From NCBI GenBank assembly GCA_963708245.1, contig OY970201.1, positions 7,378,001 to 7,442,000 on the forward strand: 64,000 bases of DNA, read 5' to 3'. The notes beneath the pieces are model-generated. The model was not told the origin of the DNA. It ran no database searches and saw nothing but the letters and a program-made list of their open reading frames with translations. Every line of letters starts with the position of its first letter. Position 1 is the first letter of the stretch. Positions 1-9,691 of this stretch are shown piece after piece. The stretch comes from CAVYXK01 sp963708245. Lineage in GTDB: Bacteria > Pseudomonadota > Alphaproteobacteria > Acetobacterales > Acetobacteraceae. The translations under genes and the position numbers were made by a program.

Positions 1-743
1 GGCCTCTCCTTCAAGCGCCGCTCCACGATTATGTGCCGCTCGCGCGGCCCCAGTGCCCGCAGGGCCGCAGGAAGCAGCGCCCGCCGTTGGCTCAGTTCTT
101 CGGTGGCGGCGATCCTGGTCTCCTGGCTGTCAGCGGGATCGACCAGCCAATCCTGCCAGTCGCCATCAACGTCGGATCCGAGAAGTGCGTTCAGGCTGTA
201 ATCCCGGCCGGCGAGCCGTCGATTCATGCTGATCACGTCCTGCTCGGGGACGCTCAGCGCATCGGCGATCTGGCGAATCTGTTCGGCGGTTGGCTCGCCG
301 TCGCCGGTACTGTCCATCTGCGCCTTCAAGCGACGCAGGTTGAAGAAGAGCCGCTTCTGCGAGCTCGTGGTGCCCACTTTCACGAGTGACCAATTGTGCA
401 GGACATGCTCGTGCATCGCAGCACGGATCCACCATAGCGCATACGTCGCGAAGCGGAACCCCCGCTCCGGATCGAACCGCTTCAGGGCTTGCATCAAGCC
501 GACATTGCCCTCGCTGACCAGCTCCTCGGCGGGAAGGCCATAGCCGCTAAAGCCGCGCGCCAATTTGGTGACCAGCCGCATATGGGAGGTGACCAGGCGA
601 TGCGCCGCCGCGACGTCTTGATTGTCGTGCCAGCGTCGCCACAGCGCACGCTCCTCTTCCGCCGACAGCATCGGGAACTGATGCACGCGCTGCTGATAAG
701 AGCGCTCTTTCTGCTCGGTCCTTTCAACAACAGTCGAGATCAT
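1..743 (-). CDS. rpoH: RNA polymerase heat-shock sigma factor RpoH (3' end beyond the window)
   Basis: The reverse strand is open from an ATG at 743 to the window edge, giving about 247 residues without the C-terminus. It reads as a sigma-32 family protein. Region 2 holds ELVSEGNVGLMQALKRFDP and FRFATYALWWIRAAMHEH, followed by the RpoH-box-like QKRLFFNLR, which distinguishes RpoH from housekeeping sigma factors. The end of the visible frame, ALGPRERHIIVERRL, is the start of the region 4 helix-turn-helix. RpoH directs core RNA polymerase to heat-shock and envelope-stress promoters in the cytoplasm. Alphaproteobacteria often carry more than one rpoH, so this may be a paralogue. The family assignment is firm. 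Confidence 0.93.
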   Translation of the reverse strand, partial: MISTVVERTEQKERSYQQRVHQFPMLSAEEERALWRRWHDNQDVAAAHRLVTSHMRLVTKLARGFSGYGLPAEELVSEGNVGLMQALKRFDPERGFRFATYALWWIRAAMHEHVLHNWSLVKVGTTSSQKRLFFNLRRLKAQMDSTGDGEPTAEQIRQIADALSVPEQDVISMNRRLAGRDYSLNALLGSDVDGDWQDWLVDPADSQETRIAATEELSQRRALLPAALRALGPRERHIIVERRLKER

Positions 744-1041
744 GGTGAGGTTTCCTCTTGCACTGTGTCAGTGCCCGGTGATCGCACAATTCCGCCTGAA
801 AGAAATTAGCAAGACCTGAGTTTTGCTGAATTCTGCGGGCGACTGCGGGGCTTCCTGCTTTCAGGATCGGGCCGGCCATCAGGAATGGCCAATTTGCTGC
901 CCCCCTTCATCGAGATGCGGGGCTCCGATCGGTCGGCGCTCGCGAAATCGTGTTCGCCATCGTTGTGGTGGCGGCCAGCCAACGGCGTCTTCATGAGCGA
1001 TCGTAAAATTCTGAAAAAGCTTAATCGGGGATCGCTCGCCG
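744..1041. other. Intergenic region between divergent rpoH and the ATPase regulator
   Basis: About 300 bases separate the two divergent genes and should hold both promoters. I see no convincing sigma-70 hexamers, hairpin or small coding frame here. Confidence 0.5.
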
Positions 1042-3911
1042 GTGTCTCTGGACGCAGACATCATCGACTTCGGCCGCTTCCGGCTGAACCGACGCAACCG
1101 GGAGTTGCTGGCCGACGGTGTGAAGCTGGATCTCGGGGCCCGCGCCATTGATGTGCTGCTGGCGCTGATCGATGCCGGCGGCACAATGGTGAGCAAGGAT
1201 GAGTTGCTGACCCGGGTCTGGCCCGACGCCGCCGTCGATGAAAACAACCTACACGTGCAGATCTTTGCCTTGCGTCGCGCGCTCGGCGCCGACCGTGAGC
1301 TGATCAGGACAGTGCCCCGCCACGGGTATCGGTTTACCGGGCGTATCACTGGACGAACTCCGCCGCCTGGTACGAGGGATGCCGATCTTGATCGGATCGT
1401 GTCGGCCGGCAGCAATCTGCCGATCCCCGTTGGTGAGCTGATCGGGCGCGAGGTCGATCTTTGCAGGTGATCGAACTTCAGACCACGCACCGTTTGCTGA
1501 CACTCACCGGGCCTGGAGGAATCGGCAAGACCAGCCTCGCGCTGGTGGCGACGCATCGTCTCCTCGATCGTTACCCGGATGGCGTCCGGCTGGTTGATCT
1601 AGCCACATTGACTGATCCCGACCTGGTATTGCCGGCGATCGCCGCGGTGCTCGACCTCCGGCGATTGTCGTTGCCGCTGCTGCCCGACCAGGTCGCCGCA
1701 GCGTTGGCATCGCGCCAGCTTCTGCTTGTGCTCGACAACTGCGAACACGTCATCGAGCAGGTAGCGCGTGTCGCCGAGGCCATCCTTTACGCCGCACCAC
1801 ACGTTCGGCTCCTTGTGACTAGCCAGGAACCTTTGCGTGCCGATGGCGAGTGCGTGTATCGCGTCACGCCCCTGGCCGTGCCGGGCGACGAGATCGTCGA
1901 TGCCGACATTCAACTGCGCCATGGTGCGGTGCGCCTGTTTATTGCGCGTGCCCGTCTGGCTGACGCAAGGATGCAGATCGATGACGAGCTTGCCACGACA
2001 ATCAGCGGCATCTGCCGGCGGCTCGACGGCATTCCCCTGGCGATCGAGCTGGCGGCTGCGCGTGCCGCGCTACTGGGGGTGCATGGCGTTGCCGCCGGTC
2101 TGGACGATCGCTTTCGATTGCTGACCGGCGGACGACGGACCGCCCTGAAGCGTCACCAGACACTGCGGGCGACGCTCGATTGGAGCTTCGATCTGCTGAG
2201 CGAGGCTGAGCGCGGAATGTTGTGCCGGCTCGGTGCGTTCGCCGGGAGCTTTACGCTGGAGGCAGCTCAAGCGATCATGCCCAGCTCGGCGCGCCTGCCG
2301 GATACCGCAGACTGCATCGCCAGTCTGGTCGACCGTTCACTCGTCAGCATCGAGAGCATCGAGCGCACTACACGCTACCGCCTGCTGGAAACCATGCGCC
2401 TCTACGCGCTGGAGCGACTGGCACCGGACGAGACACAGGATGTGCGGCGCCGACATCTGCAATTCTATGGCGAGCGCATGCGGCGTGCCGAGATCGAGTG
2501 GCAAACGGCGAGAAACGACGATTGGTTAGCCGCCTATCGGGGCGACATCGACAACGTTCGGGCGGCATTGCAATGGAGCCTCGCGTCCGGAGACGCGGCT
2601 GCGGACGACATCGCCCTCGGCGTTACGCTCGCCGCGGCTTCGATGCCGCTTTGGCTGGAATCGTCGCTCCATACCGAATGTCGGCAATGGGCCGAACGCG
2701 CGCTCGCGGCTGCAGGGTCGCACGATGCTCGGCAGGACATGGTGTTGCAGGTGGCACGCGGCGGTGTCCTGCTGAGCACTGGTGGCGATAGTGAGCAGGC
2801 GGAAGCGGCGCTGCAGAGCGGTCTGGCGGCAGCGGACGCGCTTGGCGATCGCGAGTATGCGCTGCGCGCTCTGTACAGCCTGTGGGTGCACTTCCTGCAC
2901 GAGAACGACTACACAGCCGCCCTTGCCTATGCAGAGCGGTTCCGCGCGGCGGCGAAGCAGAGCGGAGACGCCGCAGATGCCTGGATCGGCGATCGCCTGG
3001 TCGGCACATCGCAGTATTATCTCGCCCGCCAGGATGCAGCACGATCGAGTCTGGAGGGCCTTCTGCGTACTCTTCCGCGCGCGGCCCAAAGATTGCGCGA
3101 ATCACGCTTCGGGCTGGATCAGGAAGTGGCGACCTTGAGCGTCATGGCCCGGGTGCTCGCCCTGCAGGGAGAGCTTGATCGGGCGATGAGCATGGCGGAA
3201 GAAGCCGTGGACGCCGCGCGCAGGCTGGACCGCATCGCTTCGTTCTGCCACGCGCTCGGTGAACGCTGCGTCGTCGCGCTCTGGATCGGCAATGCCGAAG
3301 GTCTGGCGGATGCCGCCGCGCTGCTGATGCACCAGATGACGCGCTATGGCCTATGCTTCTGGCGGGCGCACACGCTGGTGGCGCAAGGTGTGCTCGCCGC
3401 CAAGGACGGCGCGGAGGAACAAGCACGCTCGTTGTTCGATGCGACGATTGATGAAGTCGGAATACGCCGCTTCGATCTGCTCTATCCGTCACTCACTGGG
3501 GTGCTGGCTGAAGGTCTGGCTGCCGCCGGCCGACCCGTCCGGGCGCTGGCGCTGATAAACCAGGCGCTGGGACGCAGCGCAACGATGCAACGATGGTACG
3601 CGCCCGAGTTCCTGGTGGTACGTGGCGACCTCATGTTGGCGTCTGGCGTCCCTGGTTCGGAAACCAGTGCTGAGGCAGATTTTGTGCAGGCGCTCCAGCA
3701 CGCGCGCCGCCAACCCGCGTTGCTGCTGGAATTACGTGCCGTTACCGGCCTGGCACGGCTTGAGGCGCGCCGAGGCCATCCCTCGCGTGGATTGGCGCTG
3801 CTGGATGGCGTCTATTCCCGCTTCTCGGAAGGGCTCCACACGACGCACTTGCGTGCCGCTCGGGATCTGCTGGGAACTCCTGCCGGGCGCGAGTCGAAGC
3901 AAGTGGGCTGA
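1042..3911 (+). CDS. Winged-helix DNA-binding / STAND-type ATPase transcriptional regulator, split by one frameshift
   Basis: A GTG start at 1042 opens a frame whose first 110 or so residues are an OmpR/PhoB-type winged helix (LLTRVWPDAAVDENNLHVQI, RTVPRHGYRFTG). It stops at 1470 just after LIGREVDL, the usual entry to the ATPase domain. The next frame continues from 1461 with Walker A GPGGIGKTS, Walker B-like LLLVLDNCEHV, a GIPLAIELAAAR motif and a long alpha-helical TPR-like tail, for 816 residues. Re-reading one T near 1461 joins the halves into a normal protein of about 956 residues. Such proteins are one-component signal-responsive regulators; the ligand is unknown. Because the remaining frame is intact, either an assembly error or a very recent mutation is likely. 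Confidence 0.75.
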
Positions 3912-5058
3912 CGAGGCATGTGATCATCGGCTCCTCCGGTACCATTCGGATTGCACATATCGACATGCCCATATTGGGGCTAGGGCCACATGCTCGACAG
4001 CCCGTTGCAATCGCCCGACCCGGACACAGATGGCACTTCACCAGCCGCCGGGCTGGTCTTCCGGGGTAGGAGACATTCGGATCGGCCCCCCTGGCTGGCG
4101 ATCGCCATTTCGTGACTACTTACGGAACGAATGGTAGTTACGATGCATCCAAACTACCATATGATCGGCTTTTTCCATCGCTTTCCCCAAGAATACTACA
4201 TTACAGCAACCATCCCATCCATATATTCCATTCGATTGCATAACGTGCGGCCTTCAAGGCTGCCTTCACACTCCCTTTCCGACAATCTACACACGTCGTA
4301 ACTATATGCCGTCTCATCGGCCTTCGAGGCCGCTTTCCCGCATTCGGACCGATCTGGGGCAGCCCGGGCGATCCGGCGCCAGCTTGGTCGCTTCTACCCC
4401 GACCGATGGCAGTATCGCGCAACGCATGCCTCCCCGATCGGCTCCTTGTAGTATCACCAGCAACCGGTAGGTTGCTGGCTATACTATCACCAGCAACTTA
4501 CCATCACACCCGCCATGCGATACTCAGCAACCTTCCCGCTTCGTCTCCATCCCGTCCAGCAATCCTACAGAACAAGCCGGCTTCGCGCGGTGTAGGATAC
4601 AGCGACAAACAACATGAGAGACGGCAGCAACCAACTCTGTCCGGCTTGGCGTTTCGGTTTGCGGGCCGGCTCCGGAGCGTGCTCCGGCTTGGGTTCCGGC
4701 TTCCGTCCGGGCTCCGGTCCCTGCTGGCGATCGCGGTGTCCTCCCGACCGGCATCGAGCCTGCTGGCGATCGTGGCACCCTGGGCCGGCGGCGGTGCCTC
4801 GGGCGAGGCTCAGGACCGCGCTGGCAGTCCCGCCCGGCGCTGTCATGTCCGGTCCCGATCCGGGCCCTGGCAGGGCTCCGCGGGCCGCCTGATGCGGCGG
4901 GCCGGTCGGCCCGCCGGCAAGGCTCCGCTGCGGCGTGGCGAGGCGGTGGTGTTGTCGTCGCATCGGCGCTGGGGATCGCCCCGCTCTTGAATGTCGCTGC
5001 GTCGCGCCTGAGAATAGGTCGATCATGGAATATGCCTATTGGCAAAAGGAAAAAAGCC
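3912..5058. other. Gene-poor region with hairpins and alternating repeats
   Basis: About 1.15 kb without a convincing gene. Two similar GGCCTTCrAGGCy hairpins lie near 4251 and 4320, a four-copy alternating repeat lies at 4451-4532, and 4640-4760 is rich in CCGG-type repeats. On the minus strand 4565-5026 is open and its C-terminal part is rich in Pro, Glu and Lys, but there is no recognisable domain or start, so I do not call it a gene. Confidence 0.45.
4451..4532. repeat. Four alternating copies of a GTATCACCAGCAACC-like repeat
   Basis: Copies are at 4451-4465 (plus), 4470-4484 (minus orientation), 4484-4498 (plus) and 4519-4532 (plus, diverged). Neighbouring copies form the inverted pair CCAGCAACC-GGTA-GGTTGCTGG and, one step on, GTTGCTGG with CCAGCAAC 11 bases apart. 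This is a pattern expected of a protein-binding array (operator or iterons) rather than of chance. No gene nearby identifies the binder. Confidence 0.6.
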
Positions 5059-5105
5059 ATGGATTGGGCCACTGCGGGGGCGACGATCCTTCTCGCGGGA
5101 GCGAC

Positions 5106-5113
5106 TTTCCTTC
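5106..5113. repeat. Left target-site duplication of the IS66-type element
   Basis: TTTCCTTC here is repeated exactly at 7174-7181. Eight bases is the duplication length expected for IS66-family insertion. Confidence 0.85.
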
Positions 5114-5160
5114 GTATCCCTACGGTGACGACCGCCTTGTCTGAATAGTGGCGGCTTGAT

Positions 5161-5469
5161 TTGCTTCGGGGGATGATAGGAAGCAAGCATGAGGCTGCCA
5201 GAGTGGCAGCCACAGATGGCGAGGCAAGCCCACGGATCGAGATCGTGGGAGAGCGGCGTCGGGCGCATGACGCTCGGTTTCGAGCCAAGGTGGTGGGGGA
5301 GTCTGTGCAGCCTGGGGTACGCATCCAGGACGTTGCCCGCCGACACGGGATCTGCCCGAGCCTGGTCTATCGCTGGCGTCGCCTCGCTGCAGCCGAGACT
5401 GCCTGCGGCTCGGAGCTGCATCTCTTCCCCGCGCGGATTGCGCCTGTTCCGAGCGAGACGCCGGCGTGA
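5161..5469 (+). pseudogene. tnpA: IS66 accessory protein TnpA, 3'-truncated
   Basis: The frame has the TnpA helix-turn-helix, FRAKVVGESVQPGVRIQDVA followed by RRHGICPSLVYRWRR. It then loses similarity and stops at 5469, where the deletion joins it to tnpC. In IS66 elements TnpA is a small DNA-binding partner of the TnpC transposase. A TTG at 5161 and an ATG at 5173 are both possible starts. Confidence 0.75.
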
Positions 5470-6892
5470 CCGCTTCGGCGCCTCCGCCGAGCGTGGACGC
5501 AAGCTGCTCGATCAGTTGGAGATGCAGATCGAGGAACTCGAGACCGCTGCCGCCGAGGACGAAGCGGCTGCCGCTCATGCGGCCACGAACAGGACGAACG
5601 TGCGCCCGTTCACACGCGCCAAGCCGGTGCGCGCACCGTTACCGGCGCACCTGCCGCGCGAGCGGCTGGTGCTGCCGTCGCCGACAAGCTGTCCGTGCTG
5701 TGGCGGTCAGCTCACCAAGCTCGGCGAGACCACCACCGAGACGTTGGAGAGCATTCCACGGACCTACAAGGTGATCCAGACGGTGCGAGAGAAGTTCTCC
5801 TGCCGCTCGTGCGAGACGATCACGCAGCCGCCGGCGCCGTTCCATCCGATTTCCCGTGGCCGCGCCGGTCCGGACCTGCTGGCGACGATCGTCCATGGCA
5901 AGTTCGGCGAGCATCAGCCGTTGAACCGCCAAAGCGAGCGGTTTGCCCGCGAGGGCATCGATCTCAGCGTCTCCACACTGGCCGATTGGGTGGGTGCCTG
6001 CACGACGGCGCTGTCGCCATTGGTGACGCTGATCAAGGCCCACGTACTCGCCGCCGAGCGCCTACACGGCGATGAGACCACCGTGCCGGTGTTGGCCAAG
6101 GTCAAGACCGTCACCGGCCGATTATGGACCTATGTGCGCGACGACCAGCCGTTCGGTGGCGCGGCACCGCCAGCGGCGATCTTCTTCTATTCGCGCGATC
6201 GCAGCGGCGAGCATCCGTGCCGACATCTCGCCGGCTACGCGGGCATTCTGCAAGCCGACGCCTATGCCGGGTTCAACGACCTCTACCACCCCGCACGCCA
6301 GCCTGGTCCGATCATTGAGGCCGCGTGTTGGGCACACGGACGGCGCAAACTGTTCGTGCTCGCCGAAGTTGCCAAGGCGCCGCTCGCGATCGAGGCGGTG
6401 CGCCGGATCGATGCGATCTTCGATGTCGAACGCGACATCAACGGCCTGCCAGCGACCCAACGGCAGGCCGTAAGACAGGTCCGGGTCGCGCCGCTCGCCA
6501 CCTCCCTCGAGAGCTGGATGCGCGTCGAACGCGGCAAGCTCTCGCGTCATGCCGACGTCGCGAAGGCGATGGACTACATGCTCAAGCGATGGGATGCCTT
6601 TGCGCGCTTCCTTGCCGATGGACGCATCTGCCTGACCAACAATGCGGCGGAACGCGCGCTGCGCGGAATTGCACTCGGGCGCAAGTCATGGCTGTTCGCC
6701 GGTTCGGACCGCGGCGGGGAGAGGGCAGCGGCGATGTATTCGCTGATTGCGTCGGCAAAGTTGAACAACATCGATCCGCGCGCCTGGCTCGCCGACGTGC
6801 TCGCGCGCATCGGTGATCACCCAGTCTCGCGGTTGCACGAACTGCTGCCCTGGCATTGGCCGCGAGCTACTCGCGTCGACCGCGCGGCCTGA
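5468..6892 (+). pseudogene. tnpC: IS66 transposase TnpC, 5'-truncated
   Basis: Recognisable TnpC begins at DRFGASAERG, the RFGxSSE motif that normally lies about 40-50 residues into the protein; the N-terminal coiled coil is gone. The zinc-binding CPCCGG, the DDE core (LHGDETTVPV, LQADAYAGF, NNAAERALRG) and the C-terminal IS66 extension are complete to the stop at 6892. No proper start remains; the frame is open upstream only through the deletion junction. An ATG at 5522 would give a still shorter product. Probably inactive. Confidence 0.85.
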
Positions 6893-6895
6893 TCA

Positions 6896-7102
6896 ATGGC
6901 GGCGCCCAGTTCCGTCTCCACCATCGGCCGGGTGGCCAAGATGCTCGGCGAGGACGAGGACCTCTTGCGCGACATCGCCCTCGATATGGAGCCGGAAGAC
7001 GGTGTCCTCACCGTCTGGGACATCGACGAAATGTCCACCGTTGCCTTTACCGCCGAAGGTATCGAGAACCTCAAGGAACTCCTCGCGGACCTCAAGAGGT
7101 AG
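6896..7102 (+). CDS. Small acidic protein carried by the IS66 element
   Basis: A 68-residue protein with ATG four bases after the tnpC stop, containing MLGEDEDLLRDIALDMEPED and ending IENLKELLADLKR. Small ORFs of this type recur just downstream of tnpC in IS66-family elements. It is probably part of the element, not of the host. Its role is unknown. Confidence 0.65.
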   Translation: MAAPSSVSTIGRVAKMLGEDEDLLRDIALDMEPEDGVLTVWDIDEMSTVAFTAEGIENLKELLADLKR

Positions 7103-7336
7103 GCGACACCAGTGCGTCGTCCGCATGCTTGGTCGACGGCCGTGCAACACCGCGGCACTCGGCGGATGCTTACTTTCCTTCTCACTGGGGTTGGCTGGCG
7201 GCAAATTACTGCCATCCGGAGGGAGAACCAATTGGAAAGGACCCTGTCCGCGTGCATTCGGTATGAGTCTGATCTCGTAATAGAGCGGTGTGTCAGACAC
7301 CTAAGACAAGCTGAGTTTGATGGAAGCTATGAGGCT

Positions 7337-7344
7337 AACCCCGG
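7337..7344. repeat. Left target-site duplication of the IS256-type element
   Basis: AACCCCGG here is repeated exactly at 8758-8765, flanking the inverted termini of the IS256-type element. Confidence 0.85.
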
Positions 7345-8757
7345 GGTCGTGTCGCAGAGTTGGTGGAAATTTGCGTAGCGTCGTCTCCGGCGGGCTCAGC
7401 TTATCGCGTTATGCAGCGAGATCAATGCATTGAGGAGCGGGCGCCTCGGCGAGTGTCTGCCATCCGTCCACCTTGCGCATGGTGATTTGGCCGGAGGCCA
7501 ACAGCGCCCAGAACAGCATGGCAGCAGTTTCCGCTGACGGCAGCACGGTTTGCGTCTTGATGCGGCGCTTGAACTCCTCGTGCAGCCGCTCGATCGCATT
7601 GGTGGTACGTGCCGATCGCCACTGGCTTTCGGGCAACCGGGTGAAGGTGAACAGCCGGTCTCCGGCTTCCTCCAGGCTGTCCGCCACGGCGCGGCATTTC
7701 AGTCGCCACTTGCGAATGAACGACTTGCGGCGCGTTTCGATCTCCTTCGCTGTCTTGGCGTAGATCATGCCGTTGTAGTCGCTCGAGATCTCTTCATGCA
7801 GCCGCTCAGGAGCGTGCGCCAGAAGGTTGCGATGCTTGTGCACCGTGCAGCGCTGCACCAAAGCCTCAGGCCACACTAGCTCGAGTGCCTTCTCCAGCCC
7901 CGGCGCGCCATCGATGATAACGAAGCCGGGGGTCTTCAGGCCGCGCGAGACCAGATCATCGAGCAGGCTGCGCCAGGCCGCCTCGCTCTCGCCACCCATG
8001 TTGCGCACCGCCAGCAGCACCTTCTGGCCGTCACGGCGAATACCCAGCGCCACCAGCAGCGAGATCGACGTCGCCTTGCGGTCGAGCCGCACCCGTACCA
8101 CCGTGCCATCGAGGATCAGCCGCACGACGTCCTCTTCCGCCAGCGAGCGGCGGCACCACGCTTCCCAGTCGGTCTGCACTTTCCGCCAGACCCGGCTCAC
8201 AGTATCTTTCGAAACTGCACCTTTGAACAGCGCTCCCAGCGCTCGCCGCACCCGGCGCGTGTTGCTGCCGGACAAGTAGGCGCCGGCGATCAGCGCCTCT
8301 ACCTGCCGTGTCATTCGCGCATAGCGTGGCAACACCTTGCTGTGCCATTCCTGGCTCGTGCCATCGCCGCAGGTCAGCCGCGCTCGCGGCACGCTGATCG
8401 TCACCGGCCCGAATGAGCCGAGCAGTTGGCGTTTCCGCCGACCGTGGCGATACCCGACCCTCGCCCCCGCCGGCTCGGCGTCCACTGCTTGCCTCGGCCG
8501 CTGGTAGCGTGCACGGCCCAGCGCGTCGTTCAGCTCCTCATCCACCAGCACCTCGATGAAGCCGCGAATGCGCTCCCGGATGCCCAGCTCGATCGGATCG
8601 AACCACGCCTCGCCGAGGAAGATCCGCGACTCGCTGGCGGCGTTTCTGCTATCCTTGTCCATGGTGTGGTCTCCTTCGGCGTCTCACCGCCGAGTCGGCT
8701 TGTTGTCCAGCCGGAGACTACACCACCTTGAATTTCAACCACTTCTGCGACGGCACC
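7345..8757 (-). mobile_element. IS256-family insertion sequence, 1413 bp
   Basis: Both ends read inward as GGTnnnGTCGCAGAnnTGGT and continue with GAAATT, giving imperfect terminal inverted repeats of about 28 bases, and 8-bp duplications AACCCCGG lie just outside. A single mutator-type transposase fills the element. The insertion is in the small membrane protein gene that also carries the IS66-type element. All parts needed for activity appear present. Confidence 0.9.
7409..8662 (-). CDS. IS256-family (mutator-type) transposase
   Basis: The 417-residue protein is full length for the family. Visible landmarks are LILDGTVVRVRLDRKATS (first catalytic Asp region), FVIIDGAPGLEKALELVWPE with ALVQRCTVHKHRNLLAH (second Asp and the family CxxHK signature) and RTTNAIERLHEEFKRRIK (catalytic Glu). 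The ATG at 8662 lies about 95 bases inside the right terminus. No frameshift or stop is seen, so the enzyme is probably functional. Confidence 0.95.
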   Translation of the reverse strand: MDKDSRNAASESRIFLGEAWFDPIELGIRERIRGFIEVLVDEELNDALGRARYQRPRQAVDAEPAGARVGYRHGRRKRQLLGSFGPVTISVPRARLTCGDGTSQEWHSKVLPRYARMTRQVEALIAGAYLSGSNTRRVRRALGALFKGAVSKDTVSRVWRKVQTDWEAWCRRSLAEEDVVRLILDGTVVRVRLDRKATSISLLVALGIRRDGQKVLLAVRNMGGESEAAWRSLLDDLVSRGLKTPGFVIIDGAPGLEKALELVWPEALVQRCTVHKHRNLLAHAPERLHEEISSDYNGMIYAKTAKEIETRRKSFIRKWRLKCRAVADSLEEAGDRLFTFTRLPESQWRSARTTNAIERLHEEFKRRIKTQTVLPSAETAAMLFWALLASGQITMRKVDGWQTLAEAPAPQCIDLAA

Positions 8758-9014
8758 AACCCCGGAAAATATAAGCACAGCCTGATAATGATCCTGAACT
8801 ATCTAGATACAATAGCGATCGGAATAGATCAGAAGATTTACGATGAGAATCTAGCTCGCGATCACACAGAGGCAATCGTGAAGCACTACTCGGAGCGCTA
8901 CTTAACAGAGGCTGCTGCCAAAGATGTCGGCTTCTCCCTGAACGACTACAGAGGAGTTTGTGAATTGGCTAAGAACTGGTCCACGCCCCGACGCTACTAT
9001 GGTCGCGACAAGCG

Positions 9015-9254
9015 ATGGCGGCTCACGTAACGCGCATGGGCGCTCCTATCGCCATCCTGATCGGTGCGGTGGCCATTGCAGGAGCGATCCTCTTCGCGTT
9101 CCGGTGGGAGGTGGCTCTCGGCAGTGGCCACCCGCCAGTAGTCCGGCTGGACCGTTGGACAGGCACCGTCACCGTCTGCAACATTAATCCGCAGGCAGCG
9201 AACGATGCCTATGAGAGACATACAGCGGTCAACATGGATTGCACCGCCCCGTGA
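9015..9254 (+). CDS. Small single-span membrane protein with RLDRWTG motif
   Basis: A 79-residue protein with one predicted membrane helix (IAILIGAVAIAGAILFAF) and a short C-terminal part holding VVRLDRWTGTVTVCN. The start overlaps the 3' end of the split small-protein gene, suggesting they were once co-transcribed. The helix plus RLDRWTG arrangement is seen in short inner-membrane proteins of unknown role in Alphaproteobacteria. A second possible start is the ATG at 9036. Confidence 0.6.
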   Translation: MAAHVTRMGAPIAILIGAVAIAGAILFAFRWEVALGSGHPPVVRLDRWTGTVTVCNINPQAANDAYERHTAVNMDCTAP

Positions 9255-9589
9255 GCGACCTTTGTGTCCGGTCGCTCTATGCGGCAGGGTTTGATCCGGC
9301 GCTTGGGTTCCTACATGCTGACAGCGACGGGCGATGGTCGCTCGCCTACGATCTTCTGGAATTGGTGCGGGCCGATATCGACACTGCGATCCTCACATGG
9401 ATTGCCGCCCATCGCTGGCGTCGGGCGGATTTTCCGGTCACGCGGTCGGGCATCGTTCGGGTGCATCCGAACCTTGCGCGCGTCGTCATGCAGCGAACCG
9501 CCGCGGCCGTCACACCCGGCATGGTCGATAAGGCTACGGCTTGGCTGGCTGATACCGTCAAATCCACGGCCGACGCAACGCCGCATTAG
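9239..9589 (+). pseudogene. Cas1-like C-terminal fragment, no CRISPR nearby
   Basis: A frame of about 116 residues holds AGFDPALGFLHADSDGRWSL and AYDLLELVRADID, the helical C-terminal hallmark of Cas1 integrases, then VRVHPNLARVVM. Full Cas1 proteins are about 300 residues; the N-terminal beta domain and the first catalytic Glu region are missing. No cas2, effector gene or repeat array was found in the window. The frame has only a TTG start and overlaps the previous gene. I read it as the remnant of a stand-alone Cas1 gene; a short expressed domain is possible. Confidence 0.6.
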
Positions 9590-9691
9590 CGCGCACAAGA
9601 GACGACGCGAGCCACGTTCCTTCGGATCATTCCGATTGAAACGCGCCGACGCAACACTTATGATTGCGACACTAGAACCGGAGTGTGCGCG

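Larger units (their letters stand above)
5114..7173 (+). mobile_element. IS66-family element with internal deletion
   Basis: The boundaries are set by the 8-bp direct repeat TTTCCTTC on both sides and by restoration of the interrupted frame. The right end, read inward, begins GTAAGCATCCGCC, typical of IS66 termini. The left end begins GTATCCCTACGG and matches only weakly. At 2060 bases it is shorter than the usual 2.4-2.6 kb because the end of tnpA, all of tnpB and the start of tnpC are missing around 5450-5470. Transposition would need functions supplied in trans. Confidence 0.82.
5059..9030 (+). pseudogene. Small membrane protein gene (DUF4760-like) split by two insertion sequences
   Basis: Three pieces, 5059-5113, 7182-7344 and 8766-9030, sum to 483 bases and rejoin as one open frame of 160 residues plus stop once the IS66-type and IS256-type elements and one copy of each target duplication are removed. 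The rejoined protein starts MDWATAGATILLAGATFLL, an N-terminal membrane segment, and later has LNYLDTIAIGIDQKIYDE, which resembles the core of DUF4760-type proteins. The start follows AAAAGGAAAAAAGCC, a good ribosome site. Both junctions keep the frame, so the gene was intact before the insertions. Function is unknown. The next gene overlaps its 3' end by 16 bases. Confidence 0.82.

Noticed and set aside
1461..1470. Programmed -1 frameshift in the ATPase regulator
   Set aside because: The site GATCTTTGCAG is not a known slippery heptamer; a one-base deletion is simpler. By contrast the A6G site at 58729 is a standard one.
4406..4990. 194-codon plus-strand frame in the gene-poor region
   Set aside because: Low-complexity Gly/Ser/Arg translation of CCGG-rich repeats, no ribosome site or domain.
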